A DNA stretch of 64,000 bases from Anaerolineae bacterium UTCFX1. Lineage in GTDB: Bacteria > Chloroflexota > Anaerolineae > Anaerolineales > Villigracilaceae. The notes under the pieces are model-generated. The model was not told the origin of the DNA and made no database searches. It was given only the letters and a program-made list of their open reading frames with translations. The stretch spans positions 248,001-312,000 of the forward strand of contig MWTB01000004.1 in NCBI GenBank assembly GCA_002050275.1. The letters are read 5' to 3'. The translations under genes were made by a program, and so were the position numbers. This document shows positions 26,638 through 35,831 of the stretch, piece by piece (position 1 is the first letter of the stretch; every line of letters begins with the position of its first letter).

Positions 26638-26718
26638 ATTCCTACTTTCCGACGCGTCGCCGTCCTTGTTTTAACGGAAATACGCGAAAAATCGGCAAAA
26701 TGTAAAAGTGGTCAATGG

Positions 26719-26794
26719 TATAATAAGGGGAGAGTCGGTCAGACCTTTCATTAGTTAAGACGCGGCGTTACAGAATCCTGTCCGTGTCTTTTTT
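26719..26794 (+). promoter_or_regulatory. gyrA leader: -10 box and terminator-like hairpin before the start
   Basis: TATAAT at 26719-26724 precedes a hairpin GACGCGG (26759-26765) / CCGTGTC (26782-26788) followed at once by six T (26789-26794). This has the form of an intrinsic terminator placed inside the gyrA leader, so it may act as an attenuator. A clear -35 box is not seen. Confidence 0.55.
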
Positions 26795-26824
26795 ATGTCA
26801 AAATCCCTATCCAACGAGAGACTT

Positions 26825-29341
26825 ATGGCGGAAGAATCCTTTCAGGCTGGAAATATCGAACATGTAGATATTGACGAACAGATGCGCTCGGCGTATCTCG
26901 ATTACGCCATGAGCGTGATCGTGGCACGCGCGCTTCCCGACGCCCGCGACGGGCTAAAACCCGTTCATCGGCGCATTTTATACGCCATGCAAGAACTGGG
27001 CATTCGTTCCAATTCTTCGTATAAGAAATCTGCCCGCATCGTGGGCGAAGTGTTGGGGAAATTCCATCCGCATGGCGATTCAGCGGTCTACGAGACGATG
27101 GCGCGCATGGCGCAAGATTTCTCCATGCGTTACCTGTTGGTGGACGGGCAAGGCAACTTCGGGTCGGTGGACGGCGATGCGCCCGCAGCGATGCGCTATA
27201 CAGAAGCCCGCCTGCAAAAACTGGCGGAAGAACTGCTCGCCGATCTAGATAAGGATACGGTGGACTTCGGTCCCAACTTCGACGATTCGCTCGAAGAACC
27301 GCTTGTTTTGCCGGCGCGAGTTCCGAACATGCTCCTCAACGGGACCTCGGGCATCGCAGTCGGTATGGCGACCAATATCCCGCCGCACAATCTACGCGAA
27401 CTGACAAGCGGGATTAACTTCCTAATTGACAACTATGACAGAATGGACGATATCCCCGTCGAAGCGTTGATGAAACATGTGCAGGGACCGGATTTCCCAA
27501 CCGGCGGCATCATCATCGGGCGCGAGGGCATTGAGGCGATGTATGGTACGGGTCGGGGCAGAATCGTTGTGCGCGGCGTAGCGCACATCGAAGAAAGCAA
27601 GGGCGGCAGATACGAAATCGTCATCACCGAAATCCCCTATCAAGTTAATAAAACGACTTTGATCGAACGCATCGCCGAGCTGGTGCGCACCGACAAGATC
27701 GATCAAATCTCCGATCTACGCGATAGTTCAGACCAGCGCGGCATGAGCATCGTGATCGAACTAAAACGCGGCGCCCAGCCGAAGAAAGTATTAAATCAAC
27801 TCTATAAGTACACCTCGCTGCAAACCACGTTCGGCGCGCAAGTTCTCGCTCTGGTAGACGGCGAGCCGCGCACGCTTCCACTCAAACGCGCCCTGCAGAT
27901 CTTCATCGAACATCGTCAGACCGTGATCGTTCGGCGCACAAATTTTGAACTGGCAAAAGCCCGCGCGCGTCAGCATATTCTGGATGGTTACTTGATCGCG
28001 CTCGCTAACCTCGACGCGGTGATCAAGACCATTCGCGAATCGGAAGACGCCGACGCCGCGAAACAGAATCTGGTCAAGCGTTTCAAACTGAGCGAATTGC
28101 AAGCGCAGGCGATCCTTGATATGCAGTTGCGCCGGCTTGCCGCGCTTGAACGCTGGAAAATCGAAGAAGAACATAAGCAAGTCGCTGAACAGATCGCTTA
28201 CCTTGAAGACCTGCTGGCGCATCCTAAAAAGATCCTTAACTTAATTCAAGAGGATATGCGCGATCTTTCGACAAAATACGGCGACGATCGCCGCACGCGC
28301 ATTGCCGCCGAAGCGACCGAAGAATTGACCGAAGCCGACCTTGTTCAAGACGAGATGGCGCTGATTAGCCTCACGGCGCACGGCTACATCAAACGCGTAG
28401 CGGCTGCGGCGTTTCGTTCGCAGAGTCGCGGCGGGCGCGGCGTGAAAGGTTTTGAGACGAAAGAGGAAGATGAAGTCGTCGCATTAATTCCTGCCCGCAG
28501 CCTCGATTCAATGCTGTTCTTCTCAGACCGGGGAAAAGTGTACAGCGAGAAAGTCTATCAGATTCCCGACGCGGATCGAACAGCGAAAGGCATCCCGTTG
28601 GTCAACGTGCTTTCACTCAGCGCGAACGAACGCATCACCGCCGCAATTGCTATCTCGAATTTCTCTGCGTATGGATTCTGCGTGATGACAACCGCGCGCG
28701 GCAAAACCAAGCGCGTGGCGCTGGAAGAGTTCGCGGCAGTGCGCCCATCGGGGTTGATCGCCATGAATTTAGAAGAGGGCGACCGTTTGGGTTGGGCGCG
28801 CGTCACCAGCGGCAAAGACGACCTGATCTTTGTGACCGAGAACGGGCAGGCGCTACGTTACAGCGAATCCAAGATCCGCTCAATGGGACGACAGGCGGCG
28901 GGCGTGACCGCTATCAAATTGAGAAAGGACGATTCGGTGACCAGCATGGACGTCGTAGAGCCGGACGGGTCGCTGTTGATTGTGACCAGCGGCGGCGTGG
29001 GAAAACAAACACCTCTCAAAGAATATACGCCCAAAGGGCGCGCAACATTCGGCGTCGCCACGATTGATCAAAAAGCGATGAAAGAGATCGGCATTATCGT
29101 CGCGGCGCGCGTCGTGCAAAAGGATGACGACCTTACAATTATGACCGCCAACGGTCAGACGATCCGCATTAAAAATAAAACAGTGAAAACAGCGGGACGC
29201 GCTACAAGGGGCGTGCACCTGATTAAGCCCCAGGAAGGCGATTACGTCGCCTCTGTGGCGCGCATCTCCGCCGAGGATTTGAAGCGGGTGGGCGCGCAAG
29301 TAGAAGAGGAAAAAGCCGAGCCGCAACCGCCGCTGATATAA
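26825..29341 (+). CDS. gyrA: DNA gyrase subunit A
   Basis: Breakage-reunion subunit of type IIA topoisomerase, 838 residues from ATG 26825. It has [40 protein letters not shown] and the catalytic Tyr in [10 protein letters not shown]. The C-terminal beta-pinwheel (about 500-815) carries the GyrA-box variant [11 protein letters not shown], which separates it from ParC. An upstream ATG at 26795 adds ten residues but sits directly on a terminator-like T-run, so 26825 is preferred. gyrB is not adjacent. A terminator follows. Confidence 0.96.
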   Translation: MAEESFQAGNIEHVDIDEQMRSAYLDYAMSVIVARALPDARDGLKPVHRRILYAMQELGIRSNSSYKKSARIVGEVLGKFHPHGDSAVYETMARMAQDFSMRYLLVDGQGNFGSVDGDAPAAMRYTEARLQKLAEELLADLDKDTVDFGPNFDDSLEEPLVLPARVPNMLLNGTSGIAVGMATNIPPHNLRELTSGINFLIDNYDRMDDIPVEALMKHVQGPDFPTGGIIIGREGIEAMYGTGRGRIVVRGVAHIEESKGGRYEIVITEIPYQVNKTTLIERIAELVRTDKIDQISDLRDSSDQRGMSIVIELKRGAQPKKVLNQLYKYTSLQTTFGAQVLALVDGEPRTLPLKRALQIFIEHRQTVIVRRTNFELAKARARQHILDGYLIALANLDAVIKTIRESEDADAAKQNLVKRFKLSELQAQAILDMQLRRLAALERWKIEEEHKQVAEQIAYLEDLLAHPKKILNLIQEDMRDLSTKYGDDRRTRIAAEATEELTEADLVQDEMALISLTAHGYIKRVAAAAFRSQSRGGRGVKGFETKEEDEVVALIPARSLDSMLFFSDRGKVYSEKVYQIPDADRTAKGIPLVNVLSLSANERITAAIAISNFSAYGFCVMTTARGKTKRVALEEFAAVRPSGLIAMNLEEGDRLGWARVTSGKDDLIFVTENGQALRYSESKIRSMGRQAAGVTAIKLRKDDSVTSMDVVEPDGSLLIVTSGGVGKQTPLKEYTPKGRATFGVATIDQKAMKEIGIIVAARVVQKDDDLTIMTANGQTIRIKNKTVKTAGRATRGVHLIKPQEGDYVASVARISAEDLKRVGAQVEEEKAEPQPPLI

Positions 29342-29387
29342 CAAGGAGCGATCCGCACGTTATCGTATCGCGTAATCTATAACATAC

Positions 29388-29415
29388 AGTCCAGCGACTA
29401 CCGCTGGACTTTTTA
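29388..29415 (+). terminator. gyrA terminator
   Basis: AGTCCAGCG, five-base loop, CGCTGGACT, then TTTTA. Confidence 0.9.
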
Positions 29416-29446
29416 TATTTTTAAAGAGAGGGAGGTATTGAGATGT

Positions 29447-29686
29447 TTAGAACAGCGACATTTTTCCCAAGAGAAACATCGCCAATGCGCCGAAAACGCA
29501 GACCGTCATAAACAGCATCAAAGACAGCAGGAAGCGTTGCTGTCCCGTCATACCGAGGATACGCGCTTCTTTACGCTTTGCAGACGGCGCCGAAATAGAT
29601 TGCGATTCTGGTTCGCGGTAGAGCTCGTTAGATTCTTCCTCATAAAACGACGACGAGGAGGCTGATTCACGGAGGTTATCAAACAT
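29447..29686 (-). CDS. Small C-tail-anchored membrane protein
   Basis: A 79-residue protein: an acidic, Ser-rich N-terminal half (SASSSSFYEEESNELYREPE) and one membrane helix at the C end (FLLSLMLFMTVCVFGALAMF). It follows birA by nine bases and is the last gene of the rho, M23 peptidase, birA group on the minus strand. No family was recognised. The orientation suggests that the acidic part faces the cytoplasm (inference). Confidence 0.65.
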   Translation of the reverse strand: MFDNLRESASSSSFYEEESNELYREPESQSISAPSAKRKEARILGMTGQQRFLLSLMLFMTVCVFGALAMFLLGKMSLF

Positions 29687-29695
29687 AAGACTGCC

Positions 29696-30490
29696 TTATC
29701 GCTTAAGTATATCAGCAAACGGACGCAGACGCACATCTCCAAAGTGAACTGTTATACGTTTGCCATTGTCGCCGCGCAGACACAGACTGCCGTCGGGCAA
29801 AAGTCCATCGAGACTTCCGGTCAGAGTCTGCCCCGCGCCAACTTCTACGCCGACACGCTCGCCGCGATAGGCAAGCGTTTTATTCCATTGATGAATAAGA
29901 GCGTCCGCGCTTAACTGCGGGCGCAATTCAATAAACGCAGTCAGAATATTCCGCATAAGTTCCTCACGGGGGATAATGCGCCCCAACGCGTCTTCTAAAC
30001 TAACGGCGGGAAATGTTAACGCGTCGGCGCTGGGGACGGCTTGTTTTGTCACATTCAACCCAACGCCAATCACTGCGCAGGCGGCTTGTTCGCCGGACCA
30101 AATGAGTTCAGTCAAGATGCCAGCCGCCTTGCGCTGATGGATCAGAATATCGTTGGGCCACTTGATCTGGGCGGAAATTCCGAGCGCTTGAAGCGCTTGG
30201 ACGATGGAAAGAGCGGCAAGCCCAACCAACTTGGAGAGATGCGGTTGTTCCGCTATTGTGGGCCGAAGAATCAGGCTGAAGGCGAGGGCGGCTTGAGGCG
30301 GCGTAAACCATGCGCGTTTCATTCTGCCGCGCCCCCGCGTCTGTTCATCTGCAACGATAAGGGATAAGTCGGGAGCGCCGGCGTTCGCCAAAATTAGCGC
30401 TTCATCGTTGGTTGAGCCGATGGAGTCGAAATATCGTATCTCGCCAAGCGGCAAGCGCGTCAACGCATCAGCCAGCGCTTCTTCGTTCAT
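29696..30490 (-). CDS. birA: Biotin--[acetyl-CoA-carboxylase] ligase, monofunctional
   Basis: Attaches biotin to carboxylase carrier proteins. Its 264 residues include IGSTNDEALILANAGAPD, the biotinyl-AMP loop GRGRMKRAWFTPPQAAL, and KWPNDILI with the downstream KAAGILTEL. It lacks the N-terminal HTH of E. coli BirA, so it is not a repressor. ATG 30490 is seven bases after the M23 peptidase stop, which fits a single operon; longer in-frame starts would overlap that gene. Confidence 0.93.
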   Translation of the reverse strand: MNEEALADALTRLPLGEIRYFDSIGSTNDEALILANAGAPDLSLIVADEQTRGRGRMKRAWFTPPQAALAFSLILRPTIAEQPHLSKLVGLAALSIVQALQALGISAQIKWPNDILIHQRKAAGILTELIWSGEQAACAVIGVGLNVTKQAVPSADALTFPAVSLEDALGRIIPREELMRNILTAFIELRPQLSADALIHQWNKTLAYRGERVGVEVGAGQTLTGSLDGLLPDGSLCLRGDNGKRITVHFGDVRLRPFADILKR

Positions 30491-30497
30491 GAACGCG

Positions 30498-31562
30498 CTA
30501 TGGCAAAACGTACCACGGACTGATCGAACCGCCGCCTTGACGCACTTCAAAGTGCAGATGCGCGCCTTGCGAATTGCCGGTATTGCCCGCCGATCCAATC
30601 CATTGACCGGCGCTCACGCTTTGACACACTCCCACGCCGATCACGCTCAAGTGCGCGTAGATCGTCGAGTAGCCGTTGCCATGATCAATTTGGATGACGT
30701 TACCATAGCCGTAATTGTATCCGCCTTGCGCCATCGTGACCACGCCGCTATCTGCCGCGTAGACAGGCGCGCCTTCGCCGGCGGCGATATCAATGCCGAG
30801 ATGTCCGTTCCAGTAATCGTTGCCCGAAAGCGAATGTGCGTCGGCGGGCCAGATGAACCCCCCGCTGCCTACCGCGCCGCCAGGACACGCGTTCTGACTG
30901 GTCGGCGAGGTGCCGGTGCCAGACTTGCCCGTGCCGACAGTAGGCACGATCCATTGCACGAATTCGCGTTCTCCGCCGGGGATCATCACCCATGAGCCTG
31001 AGACGACCTTAGGCTCCGCCAGATCAATCTCATTACCGGGAAAATCTATAATCTCATCAATATTCGCATGGAATTCATCGGCGACCGACTGAAGCGTGTC
31101 GTTCTCTTTAACTTGATATAAAATTCCATCGGCAGGAGGAATACTCAAGACTTGCCCCGGTCTGAGGCTGTGCGGATCGTCCTGCAACACGTTGTAATTC
31201 GCCCACAAGATCGTTTCTGGTTCCAATTTATAGGTCTGTGCAATGGCAAAGATCGAATCGCCGCGCTTAACGCGATATTCGACCGGCTCGTAGCGCGGCT
31301 TATCTGGAGAAATATTTGTTTTAATCTGGATCTCTCGCGGAACAAAAGCGAGTGGATTCGGACCCGTCAGGGCTGGCATTGCCACGTCAGCCGGTGCGTC
31401 TTGCGGCGCGGCAGTAGGTTTAAGCGTCAAGGCTTGCGGCACAGCTCTAGAACTCCGCCACGCTAATGCGCCCCCAAGCGCGCCCCCAGCGAAAGCAATG
31501 GTAACGACCCAGCTAAGAATCAGGCGGGCGTTGGTCTTGACGAACGTAAGTAATTTTGACAT
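30498..31562 (-). CDS. LysM-containing M23 family metallopeptidase
   Basis: A cell-wall peptidase or scaffold of 354 residues. One membrane anchor (about 12-32), a Pro/Ala linker, two LysM repeats (EYRVKRGDSIFAIAQTYKLE; YQVKENDTLQSVADEFHANI) and a C-terminal M23 domain with the zinc motifs HLGIDIAAGEG (HxxxD) and GAHLHFEVRQGG (HxH). All zinc ligands are present, so it is probably an active endopeptidase. It starts 15 bp after the rho stop and is likely cotranscribed with rho and birA. Confidence 0.92.
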   Translation of the reverse strand: MSKLLTFVKTNARLILSWVVTIAFAGGALGGALAWRSSRAVPQALTLKPTAAPQDAPADVAMPALTGPNPLAFVPREIQIKTNISPDKPRYEPVEYRVKRGDSIFAIAQTYKLEPETILWANYNVLQDDPHSLRPGQVLSIPPADGILYQVKENDTLQSVADEFHANIDEIIDFPGNEIDLAEPKVVSGSWVMIPGGEREFVQWIVPTVGTGKSGTGTSPTSQNACPGGAVGSGGFIWPADAHSLSGNDYWNGHLGIDIAAGEGAPVYAADSGVVTMAQGGYNYGYGNVIQIDHGNGYSTIYAHLSVIGVGVCQSVSAGQWIGSAGNTGNSQGAHLHFEVRQGGGSISPWYVLP

Positions 31563-31577
31563 CTTTCAGCGTTTTAA

Positions 31578-32855
31578 TTAAGCGTCTCTGCCAAGGTTTT
31601 CGAGAAACTCTTGATTGTTGCGCGCCCGGTCAAGGCGGGTGATGATGGCTTCAGTAGCGACCGCGTTATCCATGCCGGCGCCTTGCGGCTGTTGGGTGAT
31701 CATTTGGATATACATACGCCGCATAAGCCAAACACGTTGCAGGATATCCGGACCCAGCAGAAGGTCTTCGCGGCGGGTGGATGAGCGCTCAATGTCTACG
31801 GCAGGGTAGATGCGTCGCTCTTGCAGTTTGCGCGAGAGGTGCAATTCCATGTTGCCTGTGCCTTTAAACTCTTCATAGACAACGTCATCGAGGCGGGAGC
31901 CAGTATCTACCAGGCAGGTGGCGATAATGGTAAGCGAACCGCCTTCTTCGATATTGCGCGCCGCGCCAAAGAAACGCTTCGGCGGATACAGCGCCGAAGG
32001 ATCCATACCGCCAGAGAGCGTGCGCCCCGACGGATTGACGACGAGATTGTAGGCGCGCGCAAGACGCGTGATCGAGTCCATTAAGATTACCACATGGCGT
32101 CCGATCTCCACCAGCCTCTTAGCGCGCTCTAAGGCAAGTTCGGCTGTGCGGACGTGTGAGGTAACCGGCTCGTCGAAGGTCGAAGCGACTACTTCGGCGT
32201 CTACCGAGCGGTCCATGTCGGTCACTTCTTCCGGGCGTTCGCCGATCAGCGCGACCAATAAATGCACGTCGGGATATTTAGTTGAGATTGAGTTCGCAAT
32301 TTGTTTCAGGATCGTTGTTTTCCCCGCTTTAGGCGGCGAGACAATCAGCCCGCGCTGACCTCTGCCGATAGGCGCGACCAGATTGATGAGTCGCGGCGCC
32401 AGCGTGTCGTGATCGGTTTCGAGATCAAAACGCGTATCCGGGAAGATCGGCGTTAGGTTCTCGAAGACCGGTCGGCGCGAGGCTTGTTCGGGCGTGAGTC
32501 CGTTGATCGACTCGACTTTAAGCAAGCCGAAATGGCGTTCGCTTTCGCGCGGAGGGCGCACCTGCCCAATGACCAAGTCTCCCGCTCGCAGTTCGTGCCG
32601 CCGCAATTGCGCCTGCGACACATAAACATCTTGATCGCTGAGACGATAATTCGCGGAACGTAGAAATCCGATGCCTTCGCTCATGATCTCGAGGATGCCG
32701 CCGCGTAATTCGATGCCTTCCTTCTGCGCCTCCGCCTCGCGGATCATCATGGCAAGCGTTTCTTTTTTAAGGCGGTTCGAGTTGGGAATATTCAGCGCTT
32801 TTCCCATCGAACGCAATTTAGAAAGGGGTTCGTTCTCTAGTTCAAGGATTTTCAT
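31578..32855 (-). CDS. rho: Transcription termination factor Rho
   Basis: RNA-dependent helicase that ends transcription. The 425 residues include an N-terminal Rho_N helix pair (ELENEPLSKLRSMGKALNIP), an RNA-binding cold-shock fold (GFLRSANYRLSDQDVYVSQA), Walker A PPKAGKTTILKQIA, GERPEEVTDM and Walker B VVILMDSITRLARAYN. Length is standard, without the long disordered insert seen in Actinobacteria. First gene of the minus-strand group; ATG 32855 lies after an AGAGAAA stretch. Confidence 0.97.
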   Translation of the reverse strand: MKILELENEPLSKLRSMGKALNIPNSNRLKKETLAMMIREAEAQKEGIELRGGILEIMSEGIGFLRSANYRLSDQDVYVSQAQLRRHELRAGDLVIGQVRPPRESERHFGLLKVESINGLTPEQASRRPVFENLTPIFPDTRFDLETDHDTLAPRLINLVAPIGRGQRGLIVSPPKAGKTTILKQIANSISTKYPDVHLLVALIGERPEEVTDMDRSVDAEVVASTFDEPVTSHVRTAELALERAKRLVEIGRHVVILMDSITRLARAYNLVVNPSGRTLSGGMDPSALYPPKRFFGAARNIEEGGSLTIIATCLVDTGSRLDDVVYEEFKGTGNMELHLSRKLQERRIYPAVDIERSSTRREDLLLGPDILQRVWLMRRMYIQMITQQPQGAGMDNAVATEAIITRLDRARNNQEFLENLGRDA

Positions 32856-33290
32856 TATTTTTCTCTACTGTAGTTGGATTTGTGTAGAACCGCCGGCAAA
32901 CCAAAAGAACGCCTGTAAAGCGCTGGTGGGAAGTCCTTAATTTATCTACGGGTATGGGTTTTCTTCAATCAAGGTCGTCTTACGTTAAAGTTGCGTGATG
33001 AGATTGTCGCCAATATTAATAATTCGAATCAATAAACTGTCAGCCGCTGGGAATATCGCTATTATAGCGCCGTCAAGCCCGAGACGCAAGCAGATTTCTG
33101 GAATTTTTAATCCGACTCTCCTCAAATTTGTAAACAAAAACTTTCCAAAGGCTTTTCCATGTCAGGGAACGCCTATGGAAAAGCCCCTCCGGATTTCTTC
33201 GCTCTACGCGCAGACGCGCTATGGCGATGTTATAATCTCATGGTTCTCGCATAGCGATCGCAATCTTAAACTCTCTTTTTGAGGAAACCC
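32856..33290. other. 435-bp intergenic region between rho and lgt
   Basis: Divergent control region for rho and lgt. No gene is seen. It holds a long inverted repeat at 33150-33185 (GGCTTTTCCAT / ATGGAAAAGCC, 14-base loop), which could be a leader structure. AT-rich stretches near 33010-33065 probably contain promoters, but none can be assigned with confidence. Confidence 0.5.
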
Positions 33291-34232
33291 ATGTTAATCA
33301 ACCCTGTGATATTTACAATTCGCCTGTTTGGCTACGAATTCCCCGTGTACTGGTACGGCTTGATCGTTATGACCGGCGTGCTGGTCGGCTCGCTGATCGT
33401 AGAGCGCGGTCTTAAGCGACGCGGCGAGGACAGCGAGAAATTTTGGGACGCACTCATCGGTGTGATTCTGGTCGGCATTACAGGCGCGCGCTTGTGGTTC
33501 GTTGCGAATGCCACGCTAGGGGGCAATCTTATTTATGTGGAGAACCCTATCGAAATCTTGAATTTGCGCGAGGGTGGGTTGCATATCTTCGGCGGCTTCC
33601 TGTTCGGCGGCGCGGTTTTATTACGGTTCATTCACAAAAATAAACTCGATCCATGGTTGTATCTCGACATGGCTGGACCGGGCTTGCTGATTGGTCAAGC
33701 CATCGGGCGGCTCGGCAATTTCGTTAATCAAGAGTTATACGGACCGCCGACCACGCTCCCGTGGGGGATTCCGATCGCGATGAAGAACCGCCTTGCCCAG
33801 TTTATGTCGCTGCCCGAATCCACACGCTTTCACCCCACCTTCGCTTACGAGATGATCTGGAACCTTAGCGCGGCAGGGCTTCTCCTGTGGCTATCTCGCC
33901 GTTACGAGAAACAACTCAAGCCCGGAACTCTGTTCGCCGGCTGGTTAATCTTCGCCGGAGTTGGGCGCACGTGGATCGAACTCTTTCGCCCCGATCAGCC
34001 AAAGATCGCTGAGTTGGGCTTCAGTTATTCGGCGCTGTTCTCCGCGTTGATGGCGATAATGGGCGCAACGCTCTTGATGATTCGCTATAAAGGCGTTGAT
34101 GTTGCATTTGCCGAAAAGTGGGAAGAAGAATATAAGATCACGCCTCCTCCCGCCCCCATTGAAATGATCGAAATCGAGGGCGATGCTGAAGACGCAGAAA
34201 CATTCGCTGAAAACGACGAAGACGAAACGTAA
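33291..34232 (+). CDS. lgt: Prolipoprotein diacylglyceryl transferase
   Basis: Adds diacylglycerol to the lipobox Cys of prolipoproteins at the membrane. The 313 residues hold about seven helices, the HGG-loop region (HIFGGFLFGG), the signature GQAIGRLGNFVNQELYG with the conserved Arg/Asn, and HPTFAYEMIWN. A long acidic C-terminal tail (after residue 285) is extra. ATG 33291 follows GAGGAAA. Its substrates are plentiful in this window (proteins at 23237, 49894, 50587, 61040). Confidence 0.94.
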   Translation: MLINPVIFTIRLFGYEFPVYWYGLIVMTGVLVGSLIVERGLKRRGEDSEKFWDALIGVILVGITGARLWFVANATLGGNLIYVENPIEILNLREGGLHIFGGFLFGGAVLLRFIHKNKLDPWLYLDMAGPGLLIGQAIGRLGNFVNQELYGPPTTLPWGIPIAMKNRLAQFMSLPESTRFHPTFAYEMIWNLSAAGLLLWLSRRYEKQLKPGTLFAGWLIFAGVGRTWIELFRPDQPKIAELGFSYSALFSALMAIMGATLLMIRYKGVDVAFAEKWEEEYKITPPPAPIEMIEIEGDAEDAETFAENDEDET

Positions 34233-34252
34233 ATCTAAAAAGCCGCGCGAGG

Positions 34253-34702
34253 CTATCGTTCTTCAACGAACGAGCGATACGGAACCATCATCAACAATCC
34301 GATCACGATCACGATCTGACCGATTAACACGCCTTTCGATTGCCATGGACCAAAATAAGGCACCATCGGCAACGGTTGCGTTCCCAAGCCGAAGATATCC
34401 GCCATACCGGTAAAGACAGCGATGACGTAGCCTGTGCTGACGAGCCGCGAGCCGATATCGGCAAGAATGCTGCGTTGCCGATTCCCCCACAACGCCAATA
34501 AGCCCACATAGCCCCCCACGCAAATCATCGCAAGCCCGATCAGAAAGACGGCGATTTGGATGAAGCCTACTACCGGGCTTCGATCCCAGCCGAACCAATT
34601 CGGCTTCGCGCCGACGATGAACACGAAAAGCCCGACCGCCGCCGTGATTAAGCTAAAGCGAATACGGATATATGAAATACGAAAACCCGGCTCCATGCTC
34701 AT
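34253..34702 (-). CDS. Hypothetical four-helix membrane protein
   Basis: A 149-residue protein with four predicted membrane helices (LITAAVGLFVFIVGA; FIQIAVFLIGLAMICVGGYV; LVSTGYVIAVFTGMADIFGL; LIGQIVIVIGLLMMV). Its ATG overlaps the end of the dipeptidase gene by four bases (ATGA), so it is translated with it. No family was recognised. It is convergent with lgt. Confidence 0.7.
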   Translation of the reverse strand: MSMEPGFRISYIRIRFSLITAAVGLFVFIVGAKPNWFGWDRSPVVGFIQIAVFLIGLAMICVGGYVGLLALWGNRQRSILADIGSRLVSTGYVIAVFTGMADIFGLGTQPLPMVPYFGPWQSKGVLIGQIVIVIGLLMMVPYRSFVEER

Positions 34703-35796
34703 GTCGTGGGCAAATTATTTCGAAGGAATCGCAACCAGTTGCCGCCTAAGATGTTCGCAATATCCGCTTCGGCATAGCCTCGTTCCGCCAAATTTTCCCC
34801 GATGCGCTGCATATCGCCGATCGAATCTAACCCCATCGGGACAGATTGCGCGCCAAAACCGCCGTCAAAATCGGAGCCGATGCCGGCATGCAACGAGTTC
34901 CCTGCCAACTGACAAACATGATCAATATGCGCAATATAAGCGTCCAACGGCACCTCCTCGCGGCGACTCCCGGCGCGGCTCGACCAACCGACCTTCAAGA
35001 AAGAATTATACGGTGTCGAGCCAATCACACCGCCGCGCTCGATCAGCGCTTCGATCACGCGATCCGAGACGTGACGATTTGACGCGGAACCTTTCATCAG
35101 CGCGGCGCAATTGGAATGACTCGCCAGCAGCGTGCCTTCATAACGCTCCAGCGACTCAAGCGCTGCCGCTTCGTCCATGTGACTGATGTCTAACGCGAAG
35201 CCAAATTCTGCCATAGCAGAGGTCAATTCGCGCCCTTCTTCCGTGAGCGGACCGGGTTCATTCGTCCCGCCGCAATAGCGCGTGCCGGTCCATGCCAGCC
35301 CAATTATCCGTAAACCCAACTCCCACCATTCAGGCAGTTCCTTCGGCGAGCGAATTCCTTCCGCGCCTTCCATCAGCGCCACCAAGCCCACAGGACGGCT
35401 TCCGCTTTCTTCGGCAGGCTGCGACCAACGCTGAACGACTGCCTCCAGCTCGGCAGTTGAGGCGATCAGGCGAAACTGATCGGGATGTTCATCCGTCCAT
35501 TGATGATAGAGATAAAGCTGATCGCGATATAGTTTGTGCGCAATATCAAAATCGGGATACCACAGCGTGCCTTCCAAGTCTCTTCTGCGCGCAGGCGCGG
35601 CGAACAGCGTTGAAAAAACAACCGCGACATTACCGCGCTGATATTCGTCCCAGCCGAGAAGCGACTGCCCGTTTCGTTCAGGGATCGTTGTGCCAATTTC
35701 AAGACGGCGCGTCTCAGCCAGCGAACGCGAATAATCGCGTTGATACGCGAGCATATTCCACGCAAGGTCTTGATGCGAATCGATAATAAGCGGCAT
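34699..35796 (-). CDS. Membrane dipeptidase (M19 / renal dipeptidase family)
   Basis: A zinc dipeptidase of the M19 family, 365 residues. Metal-site motifs are visible: LIIDSHQDLAWN (HxD), LMEGAEGI (bridging Glu), DISHMDEAA, and GIGSDFDGGFGAQSVPMGLD near the end. There is no signal peptide, so it is probably cytoplasmic. The substrate is uncertain; the family includes D-amino-acid-containing dipeptides. It lies behind the rpsA terminator and ahead of a coupled membrane protein. Confidence 0.9.
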   Translation of the reverse strand: MPLIIDSHQDLAWNMLAYQRDYSRSLAETRRLEIGTTIPERNGQSLLGWDEYQRGNVAVVFSTLFAAPARRRDLEGTLWYPDFDIAHKLYRDQLYLYHQWTDEHPDQFRLIASTAELEAVVQRWSQPAEESGSRPVGLVALMEGAEGIRSPKELPEWWELGLRIIGLAWTGTRYCGGTNEPGPLTEEGRELTSAMAEFGFALDISHMDEAAALESLERYEGTLLASHSNCAALMKGSASNRHVSDRVIEALIERGGVIGSTPYNSFLKVGWSSRAGSRREEVPLDAYIAHIDHVCQLAGNSLHAGIGSDFDGGFGAQSVPMGLDSIGDMQRIGENLAERGYAEADIANILGGNWLRFLRNNLPTT

Positions 35797-35801
35797 GGTA
35801 T

Positions 35802-35829
35802 GAAAAACGCCCCGCGCCAGCGGGGCGTT
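35802..35829 (-). terminator. rpsA terminator
   Basis: On the minus strand, AACGCCCCGC, four-base loop, GCGGGGCGTT, then TTTC; directly after the rpsA stop. Confidence 0.9.
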
Positions 35830-35831
35830 GA

